Source: an uncultured Vibrio sp.
Lineage (GTDB): Bacteria; Pseudomonadota; Gammaproteobacteria; Enterobacterales; Vibrionaceae
Assembly: GCF_947488985.1 (NCBI RefSeq)
Contig: NZ_CANLBV010000020.1
Span: 1 to 61,754, forward strand
Direction of reading: 5' to 3'
DNA length: 61,754 nt
Shown here in pieces: positions 1 through 8,267 of the stretch. The position numbers were made by a program, and so were the translations under genes. Under the pieces are notes generated by a model, which was not told where the DNA came from, did not search any database, and saw only the letters and a list, made by a program, of their open reading frames with translations. The first letter of the stretch is position 1. Every line of letters begins with the position of its first letter.

Positions 1-1
1 C

Positions 2-76
2 GCTGGCATTCATGTTGATGTGGCTACCGATGTATTGTTGAACGCGAAATGTACAGCAAAGATCAACACGCCCTAG
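2..76 (+). CDS. possible 3' end of an unidentified gene (partial)
   Basis: One plus-strand frame is open from the left edge to a TAG at 74-76, about 24 codons. The peptide contains IHVDVATDVLLNAK, which reads like protein, but no family can be named from so little. If real, the gene runs into the window from the left and its last bases overlap the 3' end of the convergent chrA gene. It could equally be chance. Confidence 0.25.
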   Translation, partial: AGIHVDVATDVLLNAKCTAKINTP

Positions 77-1208
77 TCATTGCGCCAAATAACATGAACA
101 CGCCCACTAACCCTACGATCGGCATCTTCATCGTTTTCAATAGCCACACGCCAACAATGATCAAAGCGAAGTCTAAACCACTACTCACTGCGCTTATGAA
201 GATTGGTTGATACAGGGCTGCCAGCAATAAACCTACAACTGCCGCATTCACACCAGTTAGAGCGCCTGCGACCAACGGTTTACTCGCGATAGCCTGCCAG
301 TTTTTCAGTACCCCGAGTAGCAATAAGAATCCTGGTAAGAATACGGCAATTGTAGCGAGCAATGCGCCTGCTATGGGAGCTGAAGGCATCAGCACATAAC
401 CTAGATAAGTCGCGAGTGTAAACATCGGGCCGGGTACGGCTTGGGCAGCGGCATAGCCTGTTAGAAATGCATCTTGTGACAGTTGTTCACCAATACTATT
501 TTGCAATAACGGAAGTACCACGTGTCCGCCACCGAACACTAAACTGCCTGCTTGGTAGAACAAGCCAAACACTTCAATACCCTGAGAATAAGCACTGAAT
601 AGAGGTAGGCCTACTAATAGCCCCACAAAAATCACGAGTGGCGTTACCGATATTTTTTTTGTTGAAGGCGTCGTTTTTAGCTCTTGAGACGTCAAGAACT
701 TACTACCAACTATCGCTGCAAATAGAAGTACTAAAACTTGAGGCCAGATGCCTGGAATCAGTAGCAGAACAATCGCGGTAATCACACATAAGGCGGTCGC
801 TATCTTCGATTGGCAAAAGTTCTTGTACATACCAAAGGTTGCATCAGCTACAACAACTACTGCTAACAACTTAAGCCCGTGAACGATTGAATTGAAAAGT
901 GGTGCTTCCAATAGCTGGTTGCTGACTAAGGCTAATATCAGCATCAGAATGACAGATGGGGAAGTGAAGCCTACAAATGCAGCAATAGCACCGGTTAAGC
1001 CTCCTTTCTTGTAGCCAACCGCAAAGCCAACCTGACTTGACCCCGGCCCCGGCAGAAATTGACTGAGGGCGACAATCTGCCCGTATTCTTCGTCGGATAA
1101 CCAATTCAGTTTCTCAACAAAGGTTTTACGGAAGTAGCCAATGTGTGCTGCTGGTCCCCCAAAGCTAATCCAGCCAAGCCAGAAAAAAGTTTTAAAAATT
1201 GAAAGCAT
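63..1208 (-). CDS. chrA: ChrA-family chromate transporter
   Basis: Inner-membrane protein of the CHR superfamily, whose characterised members export chromate from the cytoplasm. At 381 residues it has the long two-domain form. Each half carries the family glycine-rich signature: FGGPAAHIGY near residue 16 and FGGGHVVLPLL near residue 224. The PGPGSSQ motif near residue 54 and PGPMFTLATY near 258 are also typical, and about ten hydrophobic stretches fill the chain. A LysR regulator is divergent across a 100-base gap and may control it. Whether the substrate here is chromate or another anion cannot be seen; the family assignment is firm. Confidence 0.9.
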   Translation of the reverse strand: MLSIFKTFFWLGWISFGGPAAHIGYFRKTFVEKLNWLSDEEYGQIVALSQFLPGPGSSQVGFAVGYKKGGLTGAIAAFVGFTSPSVILMLILALVSNQLLEAPLFNSIVHGLKLLAVVVVADATFGMYKNFCQSKIATALCVITAIVLLLIPGIWPQVLVLLFAAIVGSKFLTSQELKTTPSTKKISVTPLVIFVGLLVGLPLFSAYSQGIEVFGLFYQAGSLVFGGGHVVLPLLQNSIGEQLSQDAFLTGYAAAQAVPGPMFTLATYLGYVLMPSAPIAGALLATIAVFLPGFLLLLGVLKNWQAIASKPLVAGALTGVNAAVVGLLLAALYQPIFISAVSSGLDFALIIVGVWLLKTMKMPIVGLVGVFMLFGAMTRAC

Positions 1209-1308
1209 GCTCGATCCCAGATAAATGTTTAGCGTAATTTAGGGTGAGTTGGATTATGATTCAAATTAATTGTTTTAATTATAAGTATGAATGATATGGG
1301 TTTTATGA

Positions 1309-2235
1309 GTGGCTGATTTTAACTGGAAAGGTATCGACCTAAATTTATTGATTGCACTGCAGGCTCTGTATCAAACCAACAGTGTAAGTAAGGCTGCTGA
1401 GCGTTGCTATGTCAGCCAATCTGCGATGAGTCATAGCCTACAAAGGCTTCGAAAGCTGTTTGATGACCCTTTGTTTGAGCGGGTCGGTAGTAAGATGCAA
1501 GCGACCGAGCGAGCCGTTGAATTATCGGGTACGGTAGAGGCTTTACTCAATACCATTCAATCTGAGGTACTGCTGTCTAAACCGTTTGATGCTGCGACCT
1601 ATAACGGGACTTGGAAGATTGGCCTTACCGATTATGCGGAGCAGATGTTTGCCCCCGTAGTGTTTGATCTTATTAAGCACTCTTCTCCGGATTCCCAAGT
1701 GGCGTTGTTTAACGTCAACCGAACCAACTACCAGCAAGTCTTTGAAGACGCGAAGCTTGATATTACGATAGGCAGTTTTGGTGAGGTGCCAGCTCTATAC
1801 CGAACAAAACATGTGTACACAGAGCAACATGTTTGTCTATTTGATCAGTCGGTTCTGTCCATTGAGCCGCCGATGTCTTTAGAGCGGTTTGTTGCGGTTG
1901 AACATGCACTGGTGTCGCCAGATGGATCTTTGAAAACAGGTGTCGATACTCGCTTGGCGGAATTAGGCCTTAACCGAAAAGTCGCAATATCTTCCAGCAA
2001 TTTTCTAACGGTAAAACGACTGATTCGAGGCCGAGCGTTGCTCTGTATTGTTCCCAAACTTGTTGCCCGTAAAGACATTGATAGCGAAGAAACCTTACTG
2101 GCAGTGAAGCCACCGATTGAAGTACCGGATTTTGATATCCAGCTTGTGTATCGAAAGACCAAGCAGTTAGATGATAAAAATAAGCGACTTAGAGAACTGA
2201 TTACGCATGCTGTCTCAATGGTGATTACGGAGTAA
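1309..2235 (+). CDS. LysR-family transcriptional regulator
   Basis: DNA-binding regulator of 308 residues. The N-terminal winged helix-turn-helix covers about residues 8-66 and contains NSVSKAAERCYVSQSAMSHSL, the usual LysR recognition helix. A periplasmic-binding-protein-like effector domain follows from about residue 93. The start is a GTG; the next in-frame residues ADFNWKGIDLNLL align with the normal LysR N-terminus, so an upstream start is unnecessary. The gene is divergent from chrA and the shared intergenic region is AT-rich, as expected for a LysR-controlled pair. The effector is unknown. Confidence 0.85.
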   Translation: MADFNWKGIDLNLLIALQALYQTNSVSKAAERCYVSQSAMSHSLQRLRKLFDDPLFERVGSKMQATERAVELSGTVEALLNTIQSEVLLSKPFDAATYNGTWKIGLTDYAEQMFAPVVFDLIKHSSPDSQVALFNVNRTNYQQVFEDAKLDITIGSFGEVPALYRTKHVYTEQHVCLFDQSVLSIEPPMSLERFVAVEHALVSPDGSLKTGVDTRLAELGLNRKVAISSSNFLTVKRLIRGRALLCIVPKLVARKDIDSEETLLAVKPPIEVPDFDIQLVYRKTKQLDDKNKRLRELITHAVSMVITE

Positions 2236-2430
2236 TTTGCAGCGATGGTTCGTCGCCACTAACTATTTTTAGAAAAATCCGGTTTATTATTAGAACCTGA
2301 CTATACTTAAATTACGGTGTGAAATAGCCGTAAAGAATAGAATTTTTGATTTACCTAAGTGAAAAAATGGCTGCACCTGACTAATGTAGCTAAAAGCTCT
2401 GCCAGACTAAATGGACTTGGTTGGTCTTAA

Positions 2431-2460
2431 AGCGCTAGATCCCCCTAGCGCTTTTTCTTT
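2431..2460 (+). terminator. Rho-independent terminator
   Basis: An 8-bp perfect stem AGCGCTAG/CTAGCGCT with a 6-base loop is followed by CTTTTTCTTT. It lies about 200 bases after the LysR gene, so it may end the LysR transcript or a separate short RNA starting in that gap. Confidence 0.8.
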
Positions 2461-2491
2461 TGCGTGAAGCAAATTTAAGGCTATCAATCAG

Positions 2492-3832
2492 TTAGAAAGA
2501 GAATCGAGTCCACTTCTGAGCTCTCCAGCGATGCGCCATGACGATGCCACGAAACCACTCGTCCATCGCGATTGCCATCCAAGCTCCGAATACCCCATAG
2601 CCCCAGTGCACGCCAAGCAAATAGCTCATGGCAACCCCAATCCCCCACATGCTGAGTATCCCCATTTTTACGGGGAACTTAATGTCGCCTGTCGCTTTCA
2701 AACATGAGATGAAGATCAGGTTAAAAACTCGTCCCGCTTCAAGAACTATTGAGCCGGTGAGCAGTGCGATGGCGAGGGCTATGATCTCTGGATCTTGAGT
2801 AAACAGATCGATAATTTCAAAGCGGAACAGATAAACCAGGCAGGTAATCGTGGTCGAGGCGATAAAGCCCACCACAAAATAGCGCTGCACGCGGCTGGTA
2901 ATTTCATCAATCCACCCCTTACCAATGTAATAACCCGTTTGGATCTGGCTGCCTTGACCAATTGCCAACGCAAAGGCGAAAGAGAGTCGGGAGATGTTTT
3001 GTGCGTAGGTGAATGCTGCTAATGAAGCTGTCCCCATCTGCACCACAAAGAACATTATGGTGATCTGCGCCATGTTGTAAGAGAGCACTTCTCCCGCGTT
3101 CATTGAACCGATCTTAATGATTTTCTGATAGATGGATTTTGGTACCGATCGAAACTGTGTGAGAGGTAGATCAATCCCTTTATTTCTGACGACAACAATC
3201 AAGATCACCATTCCTATCACTTGGCTAATCACGGTTGCGGTTGCCACCCCTTGTACACCAAGGACTGGCAGCCCAAAAGGTTGATATAAGGCGCAGTAGT
3301 TACCAAAGACATTGATGACACCTGAAATCATGTTGATCACCATTGGTGATTTTGAGTAGCCATGGCTGCGTAAAATGGTGGTTAGTACTACGCCGATGGT
3401 GACGTTGAAGGTGAGGGCACCACTGATGAACAGATACTCTTGAGCGTATTGTTCAACTTGAGGTTCCAGTTGATAGAGCGGGATAAAATGCTCAGCGGCA
3501 AGTATCGCAATAATACTGAGTAACACACCGGTAATCATGGCCAGTATGATGCTAGCAACGCCTACGTGAGCGCTCTCTTGAGTACGAGATGAACCGTTAT
3601 ATTGCGCGATTAAAATCCCCGTACCGCTACTGACCATGGTAGAGACGATGATCAGAAAAAAGGAAATTTGAGAGATAACACCCACCGCAGACACGGCTTT
3701 GTCTGAGTACCCCGATAGCATGAATACATCACTGGTGTTAAGGGCAGTTCTCAGTAGAACTTCGACAAAAATTGGCCAGGTGAGCGCAACGATTCCCATG
3801 CGTTTATTTAGGGTGGAATCAGCATTCGGCAT
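2492..3832 (-). CDS. MATE-family multidrug efflux transporter
   Basis: Multidrug and toxin extrusion family antiporter of 446 residues with about twelve membrane segments. It would expel organic cations or drugs using a sodium or proton gradient. The N-terminal LTWPIFVEVLLRTALNTSDVFMLSG stretch fits the first helix of MATE proteins, and the second half repeats the pattern (SMNAGEVLSYNMAQITIMFFV). It resembles the NorM/DinF branches, but a subfamily or substrate cannot be fixed. It is transcribed alone. An inverted repeat overlaps its probable promoter, suggesting local repressor control. Confidence 0.85.
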   Translation of the reverse strand: MPNADSTLNKRMGIVALTWPIFVEVLLRTALNTSDVFMLSGYSDKAVSAVGVISQISFFLIIVSTMVSSGTGILIAQYNGSSRTQESAHVGVASIILAMITGVLLSIIAILAAEHFIPLYQLEPQVEQYAQEYLFISGALTFNVTIGVVLTTILRSHGYSKSPMVINMISGVINVFGNYCALYQPFGLPVLGVQGVATATVISQVIGMVILIVVVRNKGIDLPLTQFRSVPKSIYQKIIKIGSMNAGEVLSYNMAQITIMFFVVQMGTASLAAFTYAQNISRLSFAFALAIGQGSQIQTGYYIGKGWIDEITSRVQRYFVVGFIASTTITCLVYLFRFEIIDLFTQDPEIIALAIALLTGSIVLEAGRVFNLIFISCLKATGDIKFPVKMGILSMWGIGVAMSYLLGVHWGYGVFGAWMAIAMDEWFRGIVMAHRWRAQKWTRFSF

Positions 3833-3869
3833 TTAGGTTTTCTCAAAAAAGGTAGGCGACACTATAGTT

Positions 3870-3893
3870 TAGTCGTTATTGAGTAAACGACTA
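3870..3893. promoter_or_regulatory. inverted-repeat operator in the MATE promoter
   Basis: TAGTCGTT and AACGACTA form perfect 8-bp arms separated by 8 bases. On the minus strand a TATAGT -10-like box lies just downstream of the repeat and a TTTACT lies inside it, so a bound protein would cover the promoter of the MATE gene that starts about 40 bases further on. The regulator is unknown. Confidence 0.45.
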
Positions 3894-4173
3894 TCAAATT
3901 AATGTTCGGATCACAGGTTAGGGGAAACTAAATTCAAATAAGCGCTCTAGGCACAATGTTTAGGTGTGGCTCATGAAATTTTTAGAGAGGTTTCATATCG
4001 AGAGCACTCTTTGTTTTATGTGAACAAAATCTTGGCTGTGCTAGAGGAGTCCAGCGAATAGAGTAAAAAGATCATAGTAGGCCAAATACTAAAGCCGTTA
4101 CCTCAATGTCGAGGTATTGATGACTGGCAGTAGAAGGCGTTTAATTTCACTGGGCGATTTGAAATCGGTGTAA
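3894..4173. other. intergenic stretch, nothing recognised
   Basis: The rest of the gap between the MATE promoter and the GGCT-like gene. No convincing reading frame, terminator or RNA structure was seen. Confidence 0.4.
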
Positions 4174-4731
4174 TCACTCGCTGCGTACACTCAGTATCAA
4201 ACCATCAATCACACTGTGGTGGTGATCCGACACCCCAGCAAGATTACCGTATTTTGGCTGGTGACGATCATTTTCTAATGGGTGATGCCAGCCTTGCGTG
4301 TGTTTAACAAAGTGCGCCGCAAAGCTTTCGGACACCTCTAGGCATCCTGCCAATACCGTATCGACATAGGTTTGAACGATAGGGCTGTTCTCACAAGGCG
4401 CTTGAATTTCATCTTTGATGTATACCCAGATCGATTGATCCTGCTTGAACTCGATTTGGCTTTCTATCTGAGAGGCTTTGAGTTCGATTCGGTGATATCC
4501 ACGTTCACGACGATCAAATTCAGCCAATGCCACATCATCCACCTCAAGCAAAACACCATTCACTTGACCTTCACCAAGATTGACGATCAAAGGTGATAAA
4601 ACATAGCTGTCATCGATCTTGCTCCAGTGACGAACTAGGCCATGGACAATAGCAGGGATCGCTTGTCCAGTTTGACCGGTAAGTTGACGTGAAGATGAGT
4701 TGATCAAGCTGCCATAACCAAAAATATACAT
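4174..4731 (-). CDS. gamma-glutamylcyclotransferase-like (AIG2/GGCT fold) protein
   Basis: The start is placed at the ATG of MYIFGYGSLI because GAGG lies 7 bases before it and the FGYGSL phosphate-binding loop is normally at the extreme N-terminus of this family; a longer frame upstream adds 44 residues without family similarity. The protein is then about 185 residues. It has the GGCT-like fold, with FGYGSL near residue 4 and the acidic FDRRERGYHR block near residue 70 that supplies the catalytic glutamate in active relatives. Related enzymes release 5-oxoproline from gamma-glutamyl peptides. The exact substrate is unknown and the gene stands alone. Confidence 0.75.
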   Translation of the reverse strand: MYIFGYGSLINSSSRQLTGQTGQAIPAIVHGLVRHWSKIDDSYVLSPLIVNLGEGQVNGVLLEVDDVALAEFDRRERGYHRIELKASQIESQIEFKQDQSIWVYIKDEIQAPCENSPIVQTYVDTVLAGCLEVSESFAAHFVKHTQGWHHPLENDRHQPKYGNLAGVSDHHHSVIDGLILSVRSE

Positions 4732-5036
4732 CGCATTCCTCGTCAGAGTGGTTCCAGTTAAGTCTAGCCTTACTATATGTGCAGCTAAACCAAAAGTCAG
4801 CCGTTTTCTGTACATACACTTAAGTGTCAATATGACTTGTTTTATGATGTCTAATTGACTCAACCTGAGGCTTGGAATATTCGTACTGTGCTGTTTTTAA
4901 ATGATTTCCTTATTTGGCGCGTTTCGTGCAACGTTGAATGAACTATGACAGTAGAAATTACTGCACCATTAATGGACTATTCTATAGCCATTCCTAGAAG
5001 CCACGCTTGGCTTGTTATCTGAAATAAGGAACGAGT
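4732..5036. other. intergenic region upstream of nnrS, small dyads only
   Basis: Holds the promoter regions of two divergent genes. Two short dyads are visible: ACACTTAAGTGT (4816-4827, perfect) and CAGTAGAAATTACTG (4949-4963). No clear NsrR or FNR site was recognised in front of nnrS. Confidence 0.35.
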
Positions 5037-6221
5037 TTGTTAAATATCACCGATAAAAGTGTCGAAGATGCGATTCCTGCTTATCTTCGCTTAGGTTTTA
5101 GACCTTTCTTCTTTTTAGGCAGTCTCTATGCTGTGATCGCGATTGTGGTTTGGGTCATCATGTTCCAAAACGGTCAGCCAGAAATACTAAACGTGCCAGC
5201 ACTGTGGTGGCATGTCCATGAGATGTTATTCGGCTTTGCGATGGCGATTGTGGTCGGCTTTGTGTTAACGGCGGTACAAACTTGGACGGGGATCAATGGA
5301 ACCAAACACTATCGATTAGCAGCCTTGGTTGGTTTGTGGCTCGCCCCACGCGTTCTGTTTTGGACTCCTGCTCCGCTATGGCTGATCTCTTCGATTGAAG
5401 CGCTATTTTTGATCTTTGCCGCTTACGAAATTGGTTTTCGAGTCGTTCAAGCGAAAGGTTGGAAGAACCTGTTCTTCGTGCCGCTGTTTATATTGGCTAT
5501 CGTGGCGAACTTTGCTAGCTACGCGACCATTAAGGGTATGCCTCCATTCCCATCGTCTGCGGTATGGCAGGCGATGTTGTGGTGGTTTACCTTGCTACTT
5601 TCAGTGATGGGAGGGCGAGTGATCCCTTTCTTCACAGCGCGTCGTTTTGATTTTGAAAAAGCGCAGCCATTGGTGTGGTTGGAATGGTTGGCAAACTTGC
5701 CTTTGGTAGGGCTGTTTGTTTTGAGCTTTTTCCCACTCACCTTTGCTCAAGTAGGTAATGAGCTAATGGTGTTTGCTGGCGTGACTCAGTTGGTGCGATT
5801 TATCCGCTGGAAGCCTTGGACAACCTTGTCTGAACCTTTGGTGTGGTCACTGCACGCGGCTTACTTGTGTATCCCTTTAAGCTTGTTGTTACGTGGTTTG
5901 TTAGATAACCCATTTGCGAGTCATAACATGTTGCACCTGTTTGCGATTGGTGGCTTGAGCGGTTTGATTCTGGCGATGATTACGCGAGTGACAATGGGAC
6001 ACACTGGTCGTGCGATTTACAAAGGACCAAGCATGGCGCTAGCGTTTTCAGCGATATTTATTGCCGCGCTGGTTCGTAGTTTAGGTGTGACTTTCTTCCC
6101 TGCGTATTTATTTGAGATGGTCAACATCAGCGCGGGATTATGGACGTTAGCATTTGGGCTGTTTATCTGGAAATTTGGGATGCTGCTGTTAACGCCAAGA
6201 GTAGATGGCCATCCGGGCTAA
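5037..6221 (+). CDS. nnrS: NnrS family membrane protein
   Basis: Polytopic inner-membrane protein of 394 residues, about twelve helices, of the NnrS family. Characterised NnrS proteins contain haem and copper and help cells tolerate nitric oxide; V. cholerae NnrS is known in that role. Seen here are the family motifs RPFFFLGSLYA near residue 21, HVHEMLFGFAMAIVVGF near residue 61 with paired histidines, and GGLSGLILAMITRVTMGHTGR near 303. The start is TTG, preceded by AAGGA at 5026-5030; no ATG alternative fits the family N-terminus. The gene is transcribed alone and ends at a shared terminator. Confidence 0.88.
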   Translation: MLNITDKSVEDAIPAYLRLGFRPFFFLGSLYAVIAIVVWVIMFQNGQPEILNVPALWWHVHEMLFGFAMAIVVGFVLTAVQTWTGINGTKHYRLAALVGLWLAPRVLFWTPAPLWLISSIEALFLIFAAYEIGFRVVQAKGWKNLFFVPLFILAIVANFASYATIKGMPPFPSSAVWQAMLWWFTLLLSVMGGRVIPFFTARRFDFEKAQPLVWLEWLANLPLVGLFVLSFFPLTFAQVGNELMVFAGVTQLVRFIRWKPWTTLSEPLVWSLHAAYLCIPLSLLLRGLLDNPFASHNMLHLFAIGGLSGLILAMITRVTMGHTGRAIYKGPSMALAFSAIFIAALVRSLGVTFFPAYLFEMVNISAGLWTLAFGLFIWKFGMLLLTPRVDGHPG

Positions 6222-6244
6222 GCCAATGGATTATCACCTCATAC

Positions 6245-6274
6245 AGAAAGGGAAAGCTCAGAGCTTCCCTTTCT
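6245..6274. terminator. bidirectional terminator between nnrS and the deaminase gene
   Basis: A 14-bp stem with AGAAAGGG on one side and CCCTTTCT on the other, with one bulged A. T-rich ends on both sides let it serve both convergent genes. Confidence 0.75.
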
Positions 6275-6289
6275 TATCTTGATAACTCA

Positions 6290-7297
6290 TTAAGTATTCG
6301 CAGCAAGGTATTGGCGTACCTGAGTGATGAGATCTTGTTTGGCATGAGGCGAGATGAAACTGGCTTCGATAGCATTAACACTGAATTGTGCTAATTCGCT
6401 TTTTGTCACTGGGTGAGCATTGGCAACGGCGAGGAAGTTATCATTCATATAGCCGCCGAAGTAAGCCGGATCATCGGAATTGATGGTGACGCACAGCCCT
6501 TTTCTCAGTAACTCGACGATGTTGTGCTGTTGCATGGTATCAAATACCTTGAGCTTAATATTCGATAGCGGGCAGACCGTCAGCGGTATACGTTTGGCGA
6601 TTAGCTGTTCCATCAGGTTGTCATCTTCAACACAGCGAACACCATGATCAATTCGGGCGATACTTAGCAAGCTCAATGCATCGATAATATTTTGCGCTGG
6701 GCCTTCTTCGCCAGCGTGGGCGACGGTTAAGAATCCGTGGTTGATCGCCTCTTGAAAGACATGCTTGAACTTCTCTGGCGGGTGGTCTTGCTCTGATGAA
6801 TCGAGTCCGACAGCAATGATCTTATCTTTATAGGGCAGGGCTTGCTTGAGTGTTTCAAAAGCGCTCTCTTCATCAAGGTGGCGTAGAAAGCACAGGATCA
6901 GCTGGCTGCTGATGCCAAGCTCTTGCTCCGCTTGTTCTAAAGCTTGGGTAATTCCACTAACGATAGTTTCAAAGGCTATACCACGCTCAGTGTGGGTTTG
7001 AGGGTCAAAGAATATTTCGGTATGAACCACGTTATCTTGCTCGCATTTTACTAGGTAAGCCCACGTCAGGTCGTAGAAATCCTGTTCATGAATCAGCACG
7101 TTTGCACCTTGGTAATAGATGCCGAGAAAGGACTGAAGGTTGTGGAATTGGTACGCGTCTCGCACTTGGTTAGGGGTTTCAAAGGGAATCGACACGTTAT
7201 TGCGCTTGGCGAGATCGAACATCAGTTCTGGTTCTAATGTGCCTTCTATGTGTACGTGCAGCTCGACCTTAGGTAAATGTGTGATGAAACTATCCAT
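6290..7297 (-). CDS. add: adenosine deaminase family protein, adenine-deaminase subtype
   Basis: Zinc amidohydrolase of 335 residues that deaminates adenosine or adenine for purine salvage in the cytoplasm. Metal ligands and catalytic residues are visible: [13 protein letters not shown] near residue 12, HAGEEGPAQ near 197, the IDHGVR histidine near 222 and NSDDPAYF near 278. The [11 protein letters not shown] and [11 protein letters not shown] blocks match the Pseudomonas/yeast-type adenine deaminases better than E. coli Add, which has HRHLDG. Adenine may therefore be the real substrate, although vibrio homologues are usually labelled add. A PurR-type operator about 220 bases upstream suggests purine control. 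No purine riboswitch was recognised in the leader. Confidence 0.85.
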   Translation of the reverse strand: MDSFITHLPKVELHVHIEGTLEPELMFDLAKRNNVSIPFETPNQVRDAYQFHNLQSFLGIYYQGANVLIHEQDFYDLTWAYLVKCEQDNVVHTEIFFDPQTHTERGIAFETIVSGITQALEQAEQELGISSQLILCFLRHLDEESAFETLKQALPYKDKIIAVGLDSSEQDHPPEKFKHVFQEAINHGFLTVAHAGEEGPAQNIIDALSLLSIARIDHGVRCVEDDNLMEQLIAKRIPLTVCPLSNIKLKVFDTMQQHNIVELLRKGLCVTINSDDPAYFGGYMNDNFLAVANAHPVTKSELAQFSVNAIEASFISPHAKQDLITQVRQYLAANT

Positions 7298-7358
7298 AGC
7301 AACTCCTTAGCTATTTTAATTATCGGCGGAGTAGGTGAGGCAGTAGAGGTTGTATGCT

Positions 7359-7406
7359 TGACTAAGTGACTAAGTGACTAAGTGACTAAGTGACTAAGTG
7401 ACTAAG
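7359..7406. repeat. tandem octamer repeat, six copies of TGACTAAG
   Basis: Six perfect head-to-tail copies of an 8-bp unit, in the 5' region of the deaminase gene about 60 bases before its start codon. It lies in the probable untranslated leader, so copy-number change by slippage could alter expression. Similar octamer arrays occur after dxs and after proS. Confidence 0.9.
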
Positions 7407-7517
7407 CTGGCTATCTCTTTCTTTTCTCTCTGTTTGAGCATAGTTCATTTGATTGTGTTCGATAAAATAGAGCTCAAGTTGATGGTGAACCTAGGCTGAT
7501 GAACCCATTGAAATCAA

Positions 7518-7533
7518 GCGCAAACGTTTTGCA
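7518..7533. promoter_or_regulatory. PurR-type operator
   Basis: GCGCAAACGTTTTGCA closely fits the PurR consensus ACGCAAACGTTTTCGT around the central CG. It lies between the deaminase gene and the divergent DUF3622 gene and could control either. Binding is inferred, not shown. Confidence 0.7.
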
Positions 7534-7595
7534 GTATTAGAGTGTGATCCGCTGCAAATATTTGCAGCAATATTTATGGATTTGTGCTCTAATAC
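7534..7595. promoter_or_regulatory. nested inverted repeats in the divergent promoter region
   Basis: GTATTAGAG (7534-7542) and CTCTAATAC (7587-7595) are perfect 9-bp arms enclosing the 18-bp perfect palindrome GCTGCAAATATTTGCAGC (7551-7568). TGCTCTAAT at the right arm resembles an extended -10 for the DUF3622 gene. No known vibrio operator consensus was recognised. Confidence 0.55.
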
Positions 7596-7605
7596 CGCGC
7601 TTACC

Positions 7606-7680
7606 AAGGGATGGTGTTAAAGATGCTCACTTAGATGGAGTTATCAAAGTTGACCGATCCCTTAATGATCTCCCTTAGGA
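7606..7680 (+). promoter_or_regulatory. possible self-pairing leader of the DUF3622 gene
   Basis: AAGGGA at 7606-7611 can pair with either of two TCCCTT copies (7658-7663 or 7671-7676). The second copy adjoins AGGA, the only ribosome-binding candidate. The two pairings exclude each other, which would allow translational control. This is inference from sequence alone. Confidence 0.35.
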
Positions 7681-7691
7681 AAAAATAGAAC

Positions 7692-8009
7692 ATGTCTAAG
7701 AACAAAAAATTTGATATCCGCCTTACAGAAAAACGCAATGGTTGGTGCGCAGAGATTACTCGTCAAGTAACGTCTCGTAGCACAACGGTATCTAAGCGTG
7801 AGTCTGGTTTCGAAACTGAAGCTCTAGCACAAGAGTGGGCAGAGAAAGAGTTAGCATCTTTCATCGCAAACCAAGCTGAACGTAACGAGCGTAAATCAGA
7901 GCAGCGTAAAGAGCGTGACGAATTGCGTCACACGAAAGAGCTTAAAGCTGAGCAAGCACGTGAAGCGCGCGCTAAAGCTCGTTCAGAAGAGCAAGAAGAC
8001 GCTGAGTAA
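7692..8009 (+). CDS. DUF3622 domain protein
   Basis: Small basic cytoplasmic protein of 105 residues, conserved in vibrios and without an assigned function. The N-terminal half (about residues 5-60: KFDIRLTEKRNGWCAEITRQ) looks like a small beta-rich fold. The C-terminal half is a highly charged Lys/Arg/Glu helix with repeated ERxERKSEQRKERDE-type runs, likely a long single helix or coiled coil. The charge pattern would suit nucleic-acid or ribosome binding, but that is speculation. The leader contains dyads and a possible self-pairing element, and two strong hairpins follow. Confidence 0.75.
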   Translation: MSKNKKFDIRLTEKRNGWCAEITRQVTSRSTTVSKRESGFETEALAQEWAEKELASFIANQAERNERKSEQRKERDELRHTKELKAEQAREARAKARSEEQEDAE

Positions 8010-8029
8010 TTCAGTGCACGATTAACTTA

Positions 8030-8060
8030 TAGGTCCCTTAATTTTAAGATAAGGGACCTA
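8030..8060 (+). terminator. strong hairpin after the DUF3622 gene
   Basis: An 11-bp perfect stem TAGGTCCCTTA/TAAGGGACCTA with a 9-base loop but no T-run. It may protect the mRNA 3' end or pause polymerase ahead of the next hairpin. Confidence 0.5.
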
Positions 8061-8064
8061 TAAT

Positions 8065-8119
8065 AAAAGCCCCAATATAACTTTTCTCTTTCTAGTTAAA
8101 AGTTTATTGGGGCTTTTTT
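8065..8119 (+). terminator. Rho-independent terminator
   Basis: AAAAGCCCCAATA pairs with TATTGGGGCTTTT and is followed by T residues. The long loop contains its own AACTTTT/AAAAGTT pairing, giving a long rod. Confidence 0.8.
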
Positions 8120-8267
8120 ATTGATTTCGTTCTATTTTCTATCGCTTATGGGCTGTGAATTGTCGTTTTTTTGACGATTTATAATTTTATTTTGATGCTC
8201 CTTAGGCCAATGGTTGCTATCATCCAGCGCCTTTTTTTGAGGGTGAATAAACGAAATTGAGATCTAA

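Noticed and set aside
7359..7406. CRISPR-like array
   Set aside because: The repeats are contiguous octamers with no spacers.
7298..7517. Adenine riboswitch in front of the deaminase, as known for V. vulnificus add
   Set aside because: The conserved purine-aptamer core was not found; the leader is occupied by an octamer repeat instead.
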